NCBI RefSeq assembly: GCF_002192255.1
Contig: NZ_CP021768.1
Coordinates: forward strand, 514,001-578,000
Direction: 5' to 3'
DNA from: Stenotrophomonas sp. WZN-1
GTDB taxonomy: Bacteria > Pseudomonadota > Gammaproteobacteria > Xanthomonadales > Xanthomonadaceae
Length of the DNA stretch: 64,000 bases
The position numbers were made by a program, and so were the translations under genes. The notes beneath the pieces were generated by a model. It worked only from the letters and a program-made list of their open reading frames with translations. It was not told where the DNA came from and did not search any database. Position 1 is the stretch's first letter. Every line of letters begins with the position of its first letter. Of the stretch, positions 51,920-59,844 are shown one piece after another.

Positions 51920-52707
51920 ACCATGGACAGGCCTTGATCGACCACAACCGTGCTGCCTGGGACCGCCAGGCCAGTGAAGTGCGCGAATGGTCGCGCCCGG
52001 TGGAAAGTTCAACGATTGCCGCCGCGCGCGAAGGCCGCTGGCAGGTACATCTGACCCCACGCGCGCTGCCGCTGGACTGGATGGGCGATGTACGCGGCCG
52101 CCGCATCCTGTGCCTGGCCTCTGGCGGTGGCCAGCAGGCGCCGGTGCTGGCGGCGGCCGGCGCAGACGTCACCGTGTTCGACCTGTCCGACGGGCAGCTG
52201 GAGCAGGACCGCCGGGTCGCTGCGCGCGATGGCCTGCAGCTGCGCACGGTGCAGGGCGACATGCGCGACCTGCACGTATTCGCCAACGACAGTTTCGACG
52301 TGGTGTTCCATCCGATCTCCAACCTGTACGTGCCCGACGTGCGCCCGGTATGGACCGAATGCCGCCGTGTACTGGCGCGCGACGGGATGCTGATGGCCAG
52401 CTTCTACAACCCGGTGCTGTTCGTCGGTGCGCGTGATCCGCAGCTCGATGCGCAGGGGTTGATCCGGCCGCAGTACGCCATTCCCTATTCGGACCTGGAA
52501 GACCTGGCGCCGGCCGAGCGCGAGGCAAAGCTGGCCCGCGGCGATGCGCTGACCTTCGGCCACAGCCTGACCGAACTGATCGGCGGGCAGCTGGATGCCG
52601 GCTTCGTCATTGATCGCTTCATGGAAGACTGGCAACCGCAGCCGCGCTTCCTGATCGACCGCTATCTGCCCACCTTCCTCGCCACCCGCGCACGCAGGAT
52701 CGGCTGA
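51916..52707 (+). CDS. Class I SAM-dependent methyltransferase
   Basis: 263 aa. The N-terminus MNHGQALIDHNRAAWDRQA is typical of small-molecule methyltransferases. The SAM pocket is RILCLASGGGQQAPVLAAAGADVTVFDLSDGQLEQD, with GDMRDLHVFANDSFDVVFH as motif II and VLARDGMLMASFYNP as motif III. The substrate is not evident. It is translationally coupled to the LysR gene, which is an unusual partnership. Confidence 0.92.
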   Translation: MNHGQALIDHNRAAWDRQASEVREWSRPVESSTIAAAREGRWQVHLTPRALPLDWMGDVRGRRILCLASGGGQQAPVLAAAGADVTVFDLSDGQLEQDRRVAARDGLQLRTVQGDMRDLHVFANDSFDVVFHPISNLYVPDVRPVWTECRRVLARDGMLMASFYNPVLFVGARDPQLDAQGLIRPQYAIPYSDLEDLAPAEREAKLARGDALTFGHSLTELIGGQLDAGFVIDRFMEDWQPQPRFLIDRYLPTFLATRARRIG

Positions 52708-52745
52708 GGCGCAGCGGCAGAAGGAGCTGCGGAAAAAGCGGCGGC

Positions 52746-52760
52746 GTACAATGGACGGCC
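52746..52760 (+). promoter_or_regulatory. Probable promoter -10 region of gph
   Basis: GTACAATGGACGGCC, identical to 43322-43336. The TACAAT hexamer ends 12 bases before the ATG at 52763, which implies a very short leader or a later start codon. Confidence 0.5.
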
Positions 52761-52762
52761 CC

Positions 52763-53452
52763 ATGTTCCATAGGTGCCGCCCCTTGTCGTATCCCTATCC
52801 GCTGGTCGTGTTCGACCTCGATGGCACGCTGGTCGACAGCGCGGCTGATATCGCTGAAGCGCTGAACCGCACGCTGGAGGACATCGGCGTGGCACGCGTG
52901 CCGGAAGCCACGGTGCTGGGCTGGATCGGCGATGGTGTGCGCCGCCTGGTGGAGCAGGCCGTGCATGCCGCCGGTCGCGAGGTGGACCTGGCCGAAGTGA
53001 TGCCGGTGTTCATGGTGCACTACCGTGAGTGCCTGCTGCGCAGCCCGCGCCTGTTCGATGGCGTGGCCGACGCGCTGGCGCAGCTGCGTGAACGCAACGT
53101 GCCGCTGGCGATCTGCACCAACAAGCCCGAAGCGCTGGTGCCGCCGCTGCTGCAGCACCTGGGCATCGGTGATGCGTTCGCGCTGGTGCTGGGCGGCGAC
53201 TCGCTGCCACAGCGCAAGCCCAGCGGTGAGCCGCTGCGGCACATCGCCGCGCACTTCGGGCTGCCGGTGGACGCCTGCCTGATGGTGGGCGATTCGTTGA
53301 CCGACTACCGCGCCGCCGAAGATGCAGGGATGCCGATCGCGCTGGTGCGTTACGGCTACCCGCGCGGCCTGGATCTGGCCACCGCGCATGCGGTGGCGGT
53401 GATCGACGACCTGCGTGAACTGCCGGGGTTGGCCACGGGCATTCCGGTGTAG
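52763..53452 (+). CDS. gph: Phosphoglycolate phosphatase Gph
   Basis: 229 aa from the ATG at 52763; a TTG at 52784, just before SYPYPLVVFDLDGTL, is a credible alternative given the close promoter. HAD motif I VFDLDGTLVDSAADIAEALNRTL, motif II CTNKPE, motif III/IV RKPSGEPLRHIA and MVGDSLTDYRAAEDAGM. The cap with GWIGDGVRRLVEQAV identifies Gph, which removes 2-phosphoglycolate arising from DNA repair. The TAG stop lies within the GTAG of a SMAG. Confidence 0.92.
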   Translation: MFHRCRPLSYPYPLVVFDLDGTLVDSAADIAEALNRTLEDIGVARVPEATVLGWIGDGVRRLVEQAVHAAGREVDLAEVMPVFMVHYRECLLRSPRLFDGVADALAQLRERNVPLAICTNKPEALVPPLLQHLGIGDAFALVLGGDSLPQRKPSGEPLRHIAAHFGLPVDACLMVGDSLTDYRAAEDAGMPIALVRYGYPRGLDLATAHAVAVIDDLRELPGLATGIPV

Positions 53453-53531
53453 AGCCGAGCCCACGCTCGGCTCACAGTAGATCGACGCCATGCGTCGATG
53501 GCGTCAGGATGCGCCGGGCAATGCCCGGCGC
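53449..53531. repeat. Cluster of three SMAG-type hairpins
   Basis: GTAGAGCCGAGCCCACGCTCGGCTC (53449-53473, overlapping the gph stop), GTAGATCGACGCCATGCGTCGATG (53477-53500) and a GCGCCGGGCAATGCCCGGCGC hairpin without GTAG (53511-53531). They lie between the convergent gph and btuB genes. Confidence 0.82.
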
Positions 53532-53537
53532 ATTTCC

Positions 53538-55379
53538 TCACTTCGGCTGGTAACGCACGCTCAGCTGGTACTCGCGGCCGGGCTGGTTGAACCACGCCAC
53601 CGTCTCGTAGCGGCGGTCGAACACGTTGGCGGCGCGCGCCAGCAGCGACCACTCCGGCGTCAGTGCGTACTCGGCGCGCAGGTCCAGCGTGCCATAGCCG
53701 CCGACCTTCACTGCGTTGGCGGCATCGTCATAACGCTTGCCCGCACCCTGCACGGTCAGGCCGGCGCGGAAACCGCCGAAGCGGCGGTCGATGTCGAGGC
53801 GTGCGGTCTGCTGTGCACGGCGCGGCAGCCAGTTGTCGAACTGGGTGCTGCCGTGGGTGCGGTTGCGCGGGTCGGTGTAGCTCAGCTGCGCGTTGATGTC
53901 GAAGCCGGCCAACAGCACGCCACCGGTCAGCTCGGCACCACGGATGCGCGCCTTCTCCACCTGATGCATTTTCATTGTGGACGCATCGTAGGTGATCAGG
54001 TCATCGATGCGGGTCTCGTAGACGTCCAGGCCCCAATGCCAGCCCTGGCCCTGCTGCGAAACACCGAGGTTGGCGCTCTTCGACTTCTCCGGGTTCAACG
54101 TTGGCACGCCGCTCCACGGGTCGTACAGGTCGCTGAAGGTCGGTGCCTTGAAGGCAGTGCCGTAGCTGGCGTTGACGCGCAGGCCGTGGTCCAGCTGCAT
54201 CGCCCAGCCAACGCTGCCGGTGGCGTGGTTGCCGAACTGCTGGTTGTCGTCGTTGCGTGCGCTGGCCTGCAGCTGGTGGCGGCCGAAGCGGCCCTGGTAC
54301 TGCACGAACACACCGGTGTTGCGGCGGCTGTCGACGAGGTAGCCCGCGCTGCTGCCATCCAGGTTGTCTTCGCTCCAATCCACGCCGGTGCTCAGCAGCT
54401 GGCCTTCGGCCAAGGTGAAGTCACCCTGCAGCGAGGCGCTGTCGCGGTGGGTCTGTGCGCTGCCACGGGCACCGAAGTCGCCGAAGTTGTCCGACTCGTT
54501 GTCGCTGCGGCCGACGTTGGCGGTGAACGCCAGGCGCTCGGACGGGGTGTAGCGCACCTTGCCGGCCAGCACCTGCTGGCGGGTTTCCGAGTAGTTGTAA
54601 TAGCCGTCGTAGTGGTTCTTGCCGTCGGCGCGCAGCGCGCTGCCTTCCACGTTCCACTGGTCGTTGAAGGTGTAGCCGCCACGCAGGCTCTTGGACAGGT
54701 TGCGGTAGCCGTCGCGGTCGGGTTCGTCGGCGAAGCAACCGGTGAACAGCGTCGCCGAGCCACGGCAGGCATCGATGCCATCGGAATGCTGGTAGGCGAT
54801 GTCGGCGCCGAACCAGCCGCGTTCGGTGCCACCACCGATGCCGCCGCTGGCTTCGCGCAGGCCGTTGCTGCCACCGCCGAGCTGGAAGTGCGGGGCGAAA
54901 TCGCCCTGGTTGCGGCGGGTGAATATCTGGATCACGCCACCGATGGCGTCGGCGCCGTACAGGCTGGACTGCGGGCCGCGCACGATTTCCACGCGCTCGA
55001 TCTGCGCCAGCGGCAGGTCCTGGTACATCGCCAGGCCGAGGTCGGCACTGTTGATGCGCACGCCGTCGACCAGCACCACGGTGTGGCCCGAGTTGGTGCC
55101 GCGCAGGAACAGCGAGCTCTGCTTGCCGAGCCCGCCGGCATTGGTCAGGTTGATGCCGGCACGGCCGCGCAGCAGGTCCTGCAGCGAGGTGGCCTGGCTG
55201 GATTCGATCTGCGCACGGTCGATCACCTGGGCCGGCGCGATGCTGTCCTGCAGGGCGATCGGGGTGCGGGTGGCAGTGACCAGGATCTGGTCAAGCGCAG
55301 TGGTGTCATCGGCGGCCTGGGCCAGCGCGGGCAGGGCGGCCAGCACGGCCAGGGACAGCATTCGGGACTGCAGCTTCAT
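53538..55379 (-). CDS. btuB: TonB-dependent vitamin B12 receptor BtuB
   Basis: 613 aa. Signal peptide MKLQSRMLSLAVLAALPALAQA. The TonB box DQILVTATRTP is at about 30-40. Plug domain at about 45-150 (LQDLLRGRAGINLTNAGG, LFLRGTNSGHTVVLVDGVRI, IERVEIVRGPQSSLYGADAIGGV). A 22-strand barrel follows, ending in aromatic-rich strands (REYQLSVRYQPK). The length equals the family norm. The cobalamin riboswitch upstream on the same strand fixes the substrate as B12. Confidence 0.95.
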   Translation of the reverse strand: MKLQSRMLSLAVLAALPALAQAADDTTALDQILVTATRTPIALQDSIAPAQVIDRAQIESSQATSLQDLLRGRAGINLTNAGGLGKQSSLFLRGTNSGHTVVLVDGVRINSADLGLAMYQDLPLAQIERVEIVRGPQSSLYGADAIGGVIQIFTRRNQGDFAPHFQLGGGSNGLREASGGIGGGTERGWFGADIAYQHSDGIDACRGSATLFTGCFADEPDRDGYRNLSKSLRGGYTFNDQWNVEGSALRADGKNHYDGYYNYSETRQQVLAGKVRYTPSERLAFTANVGRSDNESDNFGDFGARGSAQTHRDSASLQGDFTLAEGQLLSTGVDWSEDNLDGSSAGYLVDSRRNTGVFVQYQGRFGRHQLQASARNDDNQQFGNHATGSVGWAMQLDHGLRVNASYGTAFKAPTFSDLYDPWSGVPTLNPEKSKSANLGVSQQGQGWHWGLDVYETRIDDLITYDASTMKMHQVEKARIRGAELTGGVLLAGFDINAQLSYTDPRNRTHGSTQFDNWLPRRAQQTARLDIDRRFGGFRAGLTVQGAGKRYDDAANAVKVGGYGTLDLRAEYALTPEWSLLARAANVFDRRYETVAWFNQPGREYQLSVRYQPK

Positions 55380-55504
55380 GGGGGACTCCAGGTGCCACGC
55401 ACGCCCGCGTGGCGAAGGGGAGGAGCCGCGAAGGCAGGCATGCGCCGACGCCGCAGCGCAGGCTGCGGTCATCCAGCGCCATGCCCACCGCATCGCGACC
55501 TGAG

Positions 55505-55690
55505 GCTTCCGGGCCGGTCTCCGGGCTTGCCGCCGGGTGGCGCGAGGCCACCGTCCAGGCACCTTCCCATGCCTGCGGCACAGTGGCGTTGTTGCCTGGA
55601 ACTGACGTGCTTACCGTTGCGGGGGCAGCGCCGGCATGGCGTGGAATCACGCGTCACCGGCTTCCCGTTTCAACCTGCCGGCCATGGCCG
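55505..55690 (-). promoter_or_regulatory. Cobalamin (AdoCbl) riboswitch controlling btuB
   Basis: Read on the minus strand, the conserved blocks occur in order: GGAAGCCGGTG (55666-55656), CCGCAACGGTAAGCAC (55622-55607), GGGAAGG (55568-55562) and the B12 box AGCCCGGAGACCGGCC (55527-55512). This matches the cobalamin riboswitch consensus. It lies about 125 bases before the btuB ATG. A GCAGCCTGCGCTGC hairpin in between (about 55460-55477) may be part of the expression platform. The rest of the 480-base gap to 55859 carries the promoters. Confidence 0.95.
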
Positions 55691-55859
55691 CAGGTCACCT
55701 GGAAGTGCGCGCAGTCTACGGCATCGCAGGCGGCCCGTAGCGTCGAGCCTGCTCGACTGCCTTTGCTGTGCCCTTAGAATGGTCCCTCGATCCCGTGGTG
55801 CCGTTGCCGATGTCCGCCCGTTTTCCGCTGTTCCCGCGTTGCCTGCACAGGACGCGCGC

Positions 55860-56438
55860 ATGATCCTCGACCTGGTCCGCCATGCTGGCAACGGTCGCGA
55901 TGAGTTCCTCGATGGCCGCAGCGATCCACCGCAGCTGGCCCGCCTGCCGCAGGAACTGGTCGACGCCTACGCTGCGCAGCCCTGGGAGCGGGTGATCAGT
56001 TCGCCGCGGCTGCGCTCGCTACACACGGCGATGGCCCTGGCTACCCCGCGTGGGCTGGACGTGGACGCGGACGAGGAATGGGAAGAGCTGGATTTCGGCG
56101 ATTGGGACGGGCAGTCGCTGTTCGACCTGCCGGAGGACGCACTGGCGGCCTTCCATGCCGATCCGCATGCATTCCCCCCGCCCAACGGTGAAAGCTGGGG
56201 CCACTTCGAGCGGCGCATCGCGCGCGCGCTGGATCGCCTGCTCGATGATGATGACCCGGTGCCGACGCTGGTGGTCAGCCATGGTGGCCCGCTGCGCATG
56301 GTGCTTTCGCAGGTCTGTGGCCTGCCAATGTCGCTGTGCTGGGCATTGCGCATCGACCACGGCACCCGTCTGCGGGTGTGGCTGGAGCGCGGCGAGGTCG
56401 GGCTGGTGGGCGAGCTGCTGGAGCTGCAGCAGCCCTGA
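55860..56438 (+). CDS. Histidine phosphatase family protein, possibly alpha-ribazole phosphatase (CobC-like)
   Basis: 192 aa from MILDLVRHAGNGRDEFLDGRSDPPQL; AGGA lies before the ATG. The phospho-acceptor motif is RHA instead of the usual RHG. The second catalytic region is VVSHGGPLRMVLSQVCGLP, and ISSPRLRSLHTAMAL supplies the conserved Arg/Glu-type site. CobC removes the phosphate of alpha-ribazole-5'-P in B12 salvage, and its location next to riboswitch-controlled btuB favours this. Other broad histidine phosphatases cannot be excluded. Confidence 0.85.
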   Translation: MILDLVRHAGNGRDEFLDGRSDPPQLARLPQELVDAYAAQPWERVISSPRLRSLHTAMALATPRGLDVDADEEWEELDFGDWDGQSLFDLPEDALAAFHADPHAFPPPNGESWGHFERRIARALDRLLDDDDPVPTLVVSHGGPLRMVLSQVCGLPMSLCWALRIDHGTRLRVWLERGEVGLVGELLELQQP

Positions 56439-56446
56439 CGAATCCG

Positions 56447-56519
56447 GTAGCGCCGGGCCATGCCCGGCGAATTCCACATCACCCGCGCTACGCGCTCGCC
56501 GGGCATGGCCCGGCGCTAC
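56447..56519. repeat. SMAG dimer (inverted pair)
   Basis: GTAGCGCCGGGCCATGCCCGGCG at 56447-56469 and its inverted partner ending CTAC at 56497-56519, between the convergent phosphatase and TfoX genes. Confidence 0.85.
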
Positions 56520-56522
56520 CGG

Positions 56523-56885
56523 TCAATCCTCGTCGGCGTGCTCGGCCACGCTGTCTTCCGCGTCATCGTCGGCATCGAAGCGCTGCTCATGCACCGGACC
56601 CGAAGCGGGGCCAGCCGCCTTCAGCGGGTGCGCGGCGATGCGCGCTTCGTAATCCTGCACCAGCGCCTCGCGCTGCGGCTCGCTCAGTTCCTGCCAGTGG
56701 CAGTCCAGCAGTGCGCCTTCCAGCGAGTACAACAGGTTCAGGCTGGGCTTGAAGCCCGCGCGCTTGACTTTGACGAAGGCGCCGACCGCACCGATCGCAA
56801 CCAGGTCCTCGCGGCTGCGCAGCCCGACCTGGCGCAGCCAGGCTGCACTTTTTGGGCCGATGTTGCGCAGCTTCGGCGCGCTCAT
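56523..56885 (-). CDS. TfoX C-terminal domain protein
   Basis: 120 aa. MSAPKLRNIGPKSAAWLRQVGLRSREDLVAIGAVGAFVKVKRAG matches the helix-hairpin-helix-like TfoX/Sxy C-terminal domain as a stand-alone protein. The N-terminal TfoX domain is absent. The acidic tail DADDDAEDSVAEHADED is unusual. Full-length TfoX controls competence in Haemophilus and Vibrio; the role of the isolated C domain is unknown. It overlaps msrC by 4 bases. Confidence 0.88.
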   Translation of the reverse strand: MSAPKLRNIGPKSAAWLRQVGLRSREDLVAIGAVGAFVKVKRAGFKPSLNLLYSLEGALLDCHWQELSEPQREALVQDYEARIAAHPLKAAGPASGPVHEQRFDADDDAEDSVAEHADED

Positions 56886-57364
56886 CCCAGCGCCTCGACG
56901 AACACGCGGGCGATGGCTTCCAGGCCGGCCTGGTCATCGGCATCGAAGCGGCCGACTTTCGGGCTGTCGATGTCGAATACGCCGATCAGTTCATCGCCGC
57001 GCAGCAGCGGCACCACCAGTTCCGAACGCGAGGCCGAATCGCAGGCGATGTGGCCGGGGAAGGCATCGACGTCGTCCACGCGCTGGGTCACGCGCTGGCT
57101 GGCGGCGGCGCCGCACACGCCCTTGTCCAGCGGGATGCGCACGCAGGCCGGCAGGCCCTGGAACGGGCCGACCACCAGCTCCTTGCCGTCGTACAGGTAG
57201 AAGCCCACCCAGTTCAGGTCGGGCAGGGCGTGGTAGACCAGTGCGGAGAGGTTGGCCGCGTTGGCGATGCGGTCGGACTCGGCATAGACCAGGCCACGGG
57301 CCTGTTCCAGCAGCTGGGCGTATTGTTCCGGCTTGCTGCCGGTGAGCGAGGCATTGGCGAACAT
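56882..57364 (-). CDS. msrC: Free methionine-(R)-sulfoxide reductase (GAF type, fRMsr)
   Basis: 160 aa. A GAF domain with the fRMsr cysteines: PACVRIPLDKGVCGAAA and DVDAFPGHIACDSASRSELVVPL. Also conserved are LNWVGFYLYDGKELVVGPFQG and DIDSPKVGRFDADDQAGLE. It reduces free Met-R-SO in the cytosol. With MsrB at 35298 and the exported MsrA/MsrB set at 59845-62941 it gives the cell a full methionine repair complement. Confidence 0.95.
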   Translation of the reverse strand: MFANASLTGSKPEQYAQLLEQARGLVYAESDRIANAANLSALVYHALPDLNWVGFYLYDGKELVVGPFQGLPACVRIPLDKGVCGAAASQRVTQRVDDVDAFPGHIACDSASRSELVVPLLRGDELIGVFDIDSPKVGRFDADDQAGLEAIARVFVEALG

Positions 57365-57432
57365 GCCCGCAGTCTAGCAAGCGCGCCGGGCCGGCGATAA
57401 TGCATGCTCTGTTGCCCCGTCGGAGCCGATCA

Positions 57433-58125
57433 ATGTCGTTGCCCGCTACGCTGCCGCCTGCCCTGTTCGTTACCGGCACCGATACCGAGATCGGCAAGAC
57501 CGCGGCTAGCACCGCGCTGCTGCATGCGCTGCGCAGGCGCGGCCTGCGCGCGGTGGGCATGAAGCCGGTGGCCAGCGGCAGCGAGGATCTGGGGCAGGGC
57601 CTGCGCAACGAGGACGCGCTGGCGCTGCAGGCAGCCAGCTGGCCGGTGCCGGACTATGCCGATCTGAATCCGTATGCGCTGCGGCAGCCGCTGGCACCGG
57701 AGCTGGCCGCTGCCGAGGATGGCGTGCGGGTGGAACTGGCGCCGATCGTGGCCGCGTTCGAACGCCTGCGCGCGCAGGCCGATGTCGTGGTGGTGGAGGG
57801 CGTTGGCGGTTGGTTGGCGCCGGTCTCGGCCACGCTGGATCAGCTGGACCTGGTGCATGCACTACGGCTGCCGGTGCTGCTGGTGGTGGGCATGCGGCTG
57901 GGCTGCGTCAACCATGCGCGGCTGACCGCGCAGTCGTTGCAGGCCAGCGGCGTGAAGTGCCTGGGCTGGATCGGCAACCACATCGACCCGGCGATGCAGC
58001 GCCAGGACGAGAACATCGCCACGTTGCAGCAGCGCCTGCCGATGCCGTGCTGGGGACGGCTGCCGCATCTGCCGGGAGCGAGTGGTGAGGCGCTGAGTGC
58101 CAATCTGTACGGGGACCTGGGGTAG
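57433..58125 (+). CDS. bioD: Dethiobiotin synthase BioD
   Basis: 230 aa from MSLPATLPPALFVTGTDTEIGKTAASTALLHAL; the P-loop is GTDTEIGKT. MKPVASGSE, DLNPYALRQPLAPELAA and VVVEGVGGWLAPV are family motifs. It closes the ureido ring of biotin with ATP and CO2. No other bio genes are adjacent. The TAG stop (58123-58125) is part of the GTAG end of a SMAG. Confidence 0.96.
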   Translation: MSLPATLPPALFVTGTDTEIGKTAASTALLHALRRRGLRAVGMKPVASGSEDLGQGLRNEDALALQAASWPVPDYADLNPYALRQPLAPELAAAEDGVRVELAPIVAAFERLRAQADVVVVEGVGGWLAPVSATLDQLDLVHALRLPVLLVVGMRLGCVNHARLTAQSLQASGVKCLGWIGNHIDPAMQRQDENIATLQQRLPMPCWGRLPHLPGASGEALSANLYGDLG

Positions 58126-58194
58126 CGCCGGGCCATGCCCGGCGAGCGCGCAGCGCGGCGACCAGAAAGTCCGCTGGGCATGGCCCGGCGCTAC
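58122..58194. repeat. SMAG dimer whose two GTAG ends provide both flanking stop codons
   Basis: GTAGCGCCGGGCC-ATGCCCGGCG at 58122-58144 and the inverted copy 58172-58194 ending CTAC. The left GTAG contains the bioD TAG. The right one, read on the minus strand, contains the TAG of the MocR-type gene. The intergenic space is therefore just the repeat. Confidence 0.9.
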
Positions 58195-59639
58195 CGATCA
58201 ATCAGCGCCAGCTCCTTCGCGATCGCACCCAGCCGCTCCACCGCGCCGATGAAGCGCGCGTCCAGCGTCTGGCAGCACGACAGCCGCAGGCAGTGGCGGT
58301 AGCGCGCGCCGCGCGAATACACCTGGCCGGGCATGAACACGATGTCCTCCTGCAATGCACGCTCGAACAGCTCGCGCGTATCCACGCCGGGCAGTTCCAG
58401 CCACAGCAGGAAGCCGCCCTGTGGTTCGGTGGCGCGGGTGCCGGCCGGGAAGTGTTCGGCCACCAGCTGGCGCAGCCGTCCCACCTGTTCGCGGTACAGC
58501 CGGCGCATGCGGTGCAGGTGGTGCTCGTAGCTGCCGGCTTCCAGATACGCCGCCACTGCATCGCCCAGCAGCTGCGGTTCGCCACCGGTGGACTGGAACT
58601 TGAGCAGCGCGATGCGCTCGGCGAAACGGCCGCCATCCAGCCAGCCGATGCGGTAGTCCGGTGCCAGTGTCTTGGAGAAACCTCCGACCACCATCACCCA
58701 GCCGTCGCGATCGAAGGCCTTCAGCAACGGCGCCGGCGGTTCGCAGAACTGCAGCTCGGCGTACACCGCATCCTCGATCAGCGGCAGTTGCCGTGCGTTG
58801 ACCAGCTCGGCCAGGCGCTGCTTGGCGTCGGTCGGCATGGTGCAGCCCAGCGGGTTGTGCACGGTCGGCATCACCACCAGTGCGGCCAGCGGCGTGTGTT
58901 CCAGCAGTGCATCCAGCGCATCCACATCCAGGCCGTGCTGTGGATGGGTGGGCAGCTCGATGGCCTGCAGGCCGAGGTTGGCCAGCAAGGGGTACAGGTT
59001 GAAGTAGGACGGCGCCTCGATGCCCACCGCATCACCGGGCTGGGTGACCGCGCGCAGCGCCAGCTGCAGGGCCTCCATCGCACCATGGGTCAGCAGCAGG
59101 CGTTCGCTGTGGGTATGCAGGCCCATGCGTGGCCCACGCCGCACGATCTGCGCCAGCAGCCGTGGCGAGCCGTTGGGGCGCGCGTAGGTCTCCACCGTCT
59201 GCTGGCCGTGGCGCAGCACCTGCGCGGTATGCCGGGCCAGCTGCGCGCCCGGATAGAACTGGCGCCCGCGCGGACCGGCGAAGGCCAGGTCGATCACTCC
59301 GGGGCGGCGCTGTGCCTCCAGCACGCGAGCCATCAGCACCTGCTGCAGCGGCGCGGTGGGTGCGGAAGGGGTATCACGCAGCGAACGCTCCGGCACCGAC
59401 AATCGCGGCGCCACCTCGAAGCCGGCTTTGGGCCGCGGAATGACCAGGCCGGCGTCCTCCAGCTGGCGATAGGCGGCAATCACCGTGTTCAGGCTGAGCC
59501 TGCGCTGCAAGGCCATCTGCCGCAGCGAAGGCAGGCGGCTGCCGACCGGAAGGCGCCCGCCGTGGATGGCCTCGGCCAGTTCGTCGGACAGCCGCTGGTA
59601 GCGGGGTGGGATCATCGCGCTCTGGTCATCTGTATCCAT
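58191..59639 (-). CDS. MocR/PdxR-type GntR regulator with aminotransferase domain
   Basis: 482 aa from MDTDDQSAMIPPRYQRLSDELA; an ATG five codons upstream is possible. The GntR winged helix is at about 10-75 (GRLPVGSRLPSLRQMALQRRLSLNTVIAAYRQLEDAGLV). A class I aminotransferase-like domain follows (YARPNGSPRLLAQIVRRG, THGAMEALQLALRAV, PTVHNPLGCTMP, PLIEDAVYAELQF). The PLP lysine is in VGGFSKTLAPDYRIGW. Such proteins regulate genes of amine, amino acid or PLP metabolism. The target is unknown. Confidence 0.93.
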   Translation of the reverse strand: MDTDDQSAMIPPRYQRLSDELAEAIHGGRLPVGSRLPSLRQMALQRRLSLNTVIAAYRQLEDAGLVIPRPKAGFEVAPRLSVPERSLRDTPSAPTAPLQQVLMARVLEAQRRPGVIDLAFAGPRGRQFYPGAQLARHTAQVLRHGQQTVETYARPNGSPRLLAQIVRRGPRMGLHTHSERLLLTHGAMEALQLALRAVTQPGDAVGIEAPSYFNLYPLLANLGLQAIELPTHPQHGLDVDALDALLEHTPLAALVVMPTVHNPLGCTMPTDAKQRLAELVNARQLPLIEDAVYAELQFCEPPAPLLKAFDRDGWVMVVGGFSKTLAPDYRIGWLDGGRFAERIALLKFQSTGGEPQLLGDAVAAYLEAGSYEHHLHRMRRLYREQVGRLRQLVAEHFPAGTRATEPQGGFLLWLELPGVDTRELFERALQEDIVFMPGQVYSRGARYRHCLRLSCCQTLDARFIGAVERLGAIAKELALIDR

Positions 59640-59776
59640 CGAAGTTCCCGCCATCTGGTGCTGTACCCATAATGATGGCGAGCCTAGCATGTCGTTGTCG
59701 GCCGGGCCGGATCGGGGCACGGCCGATACTTCCCAAGCGCACGGCTGGATGGCCGTGCGTCTTTTTTTGTGTGTAG

Positions 59777-59835
59777 GTAGCGCCGGGCCATGCGCGGCGG
59801 AATGCATGGGCCCGCCGGGCATGGCCCGGCGCTAC
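59777..59835. repeat. SMAG dimer (inverted pair)
   Basis: GTAGCGCCGGGCCATGCGCGGCGG at 59777-59800 (one arm substitution) and the inverted partner 59813-59835 ending CTAC, just beyond the msrA stop. It would shield the repair operon from the MocR promoter region. Confidence 0.83.
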
Positions 59836-59844
59836 CGTACTGGT

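Noticed and set aside
53490..55859. Very long plus-strand frame leading into the histidine phosphatase
   Set aside because: It runs antisense through btuB and the riboswitch; the phosphatase family begins at 55860 with its own RBS, so the upstream part is not coding.
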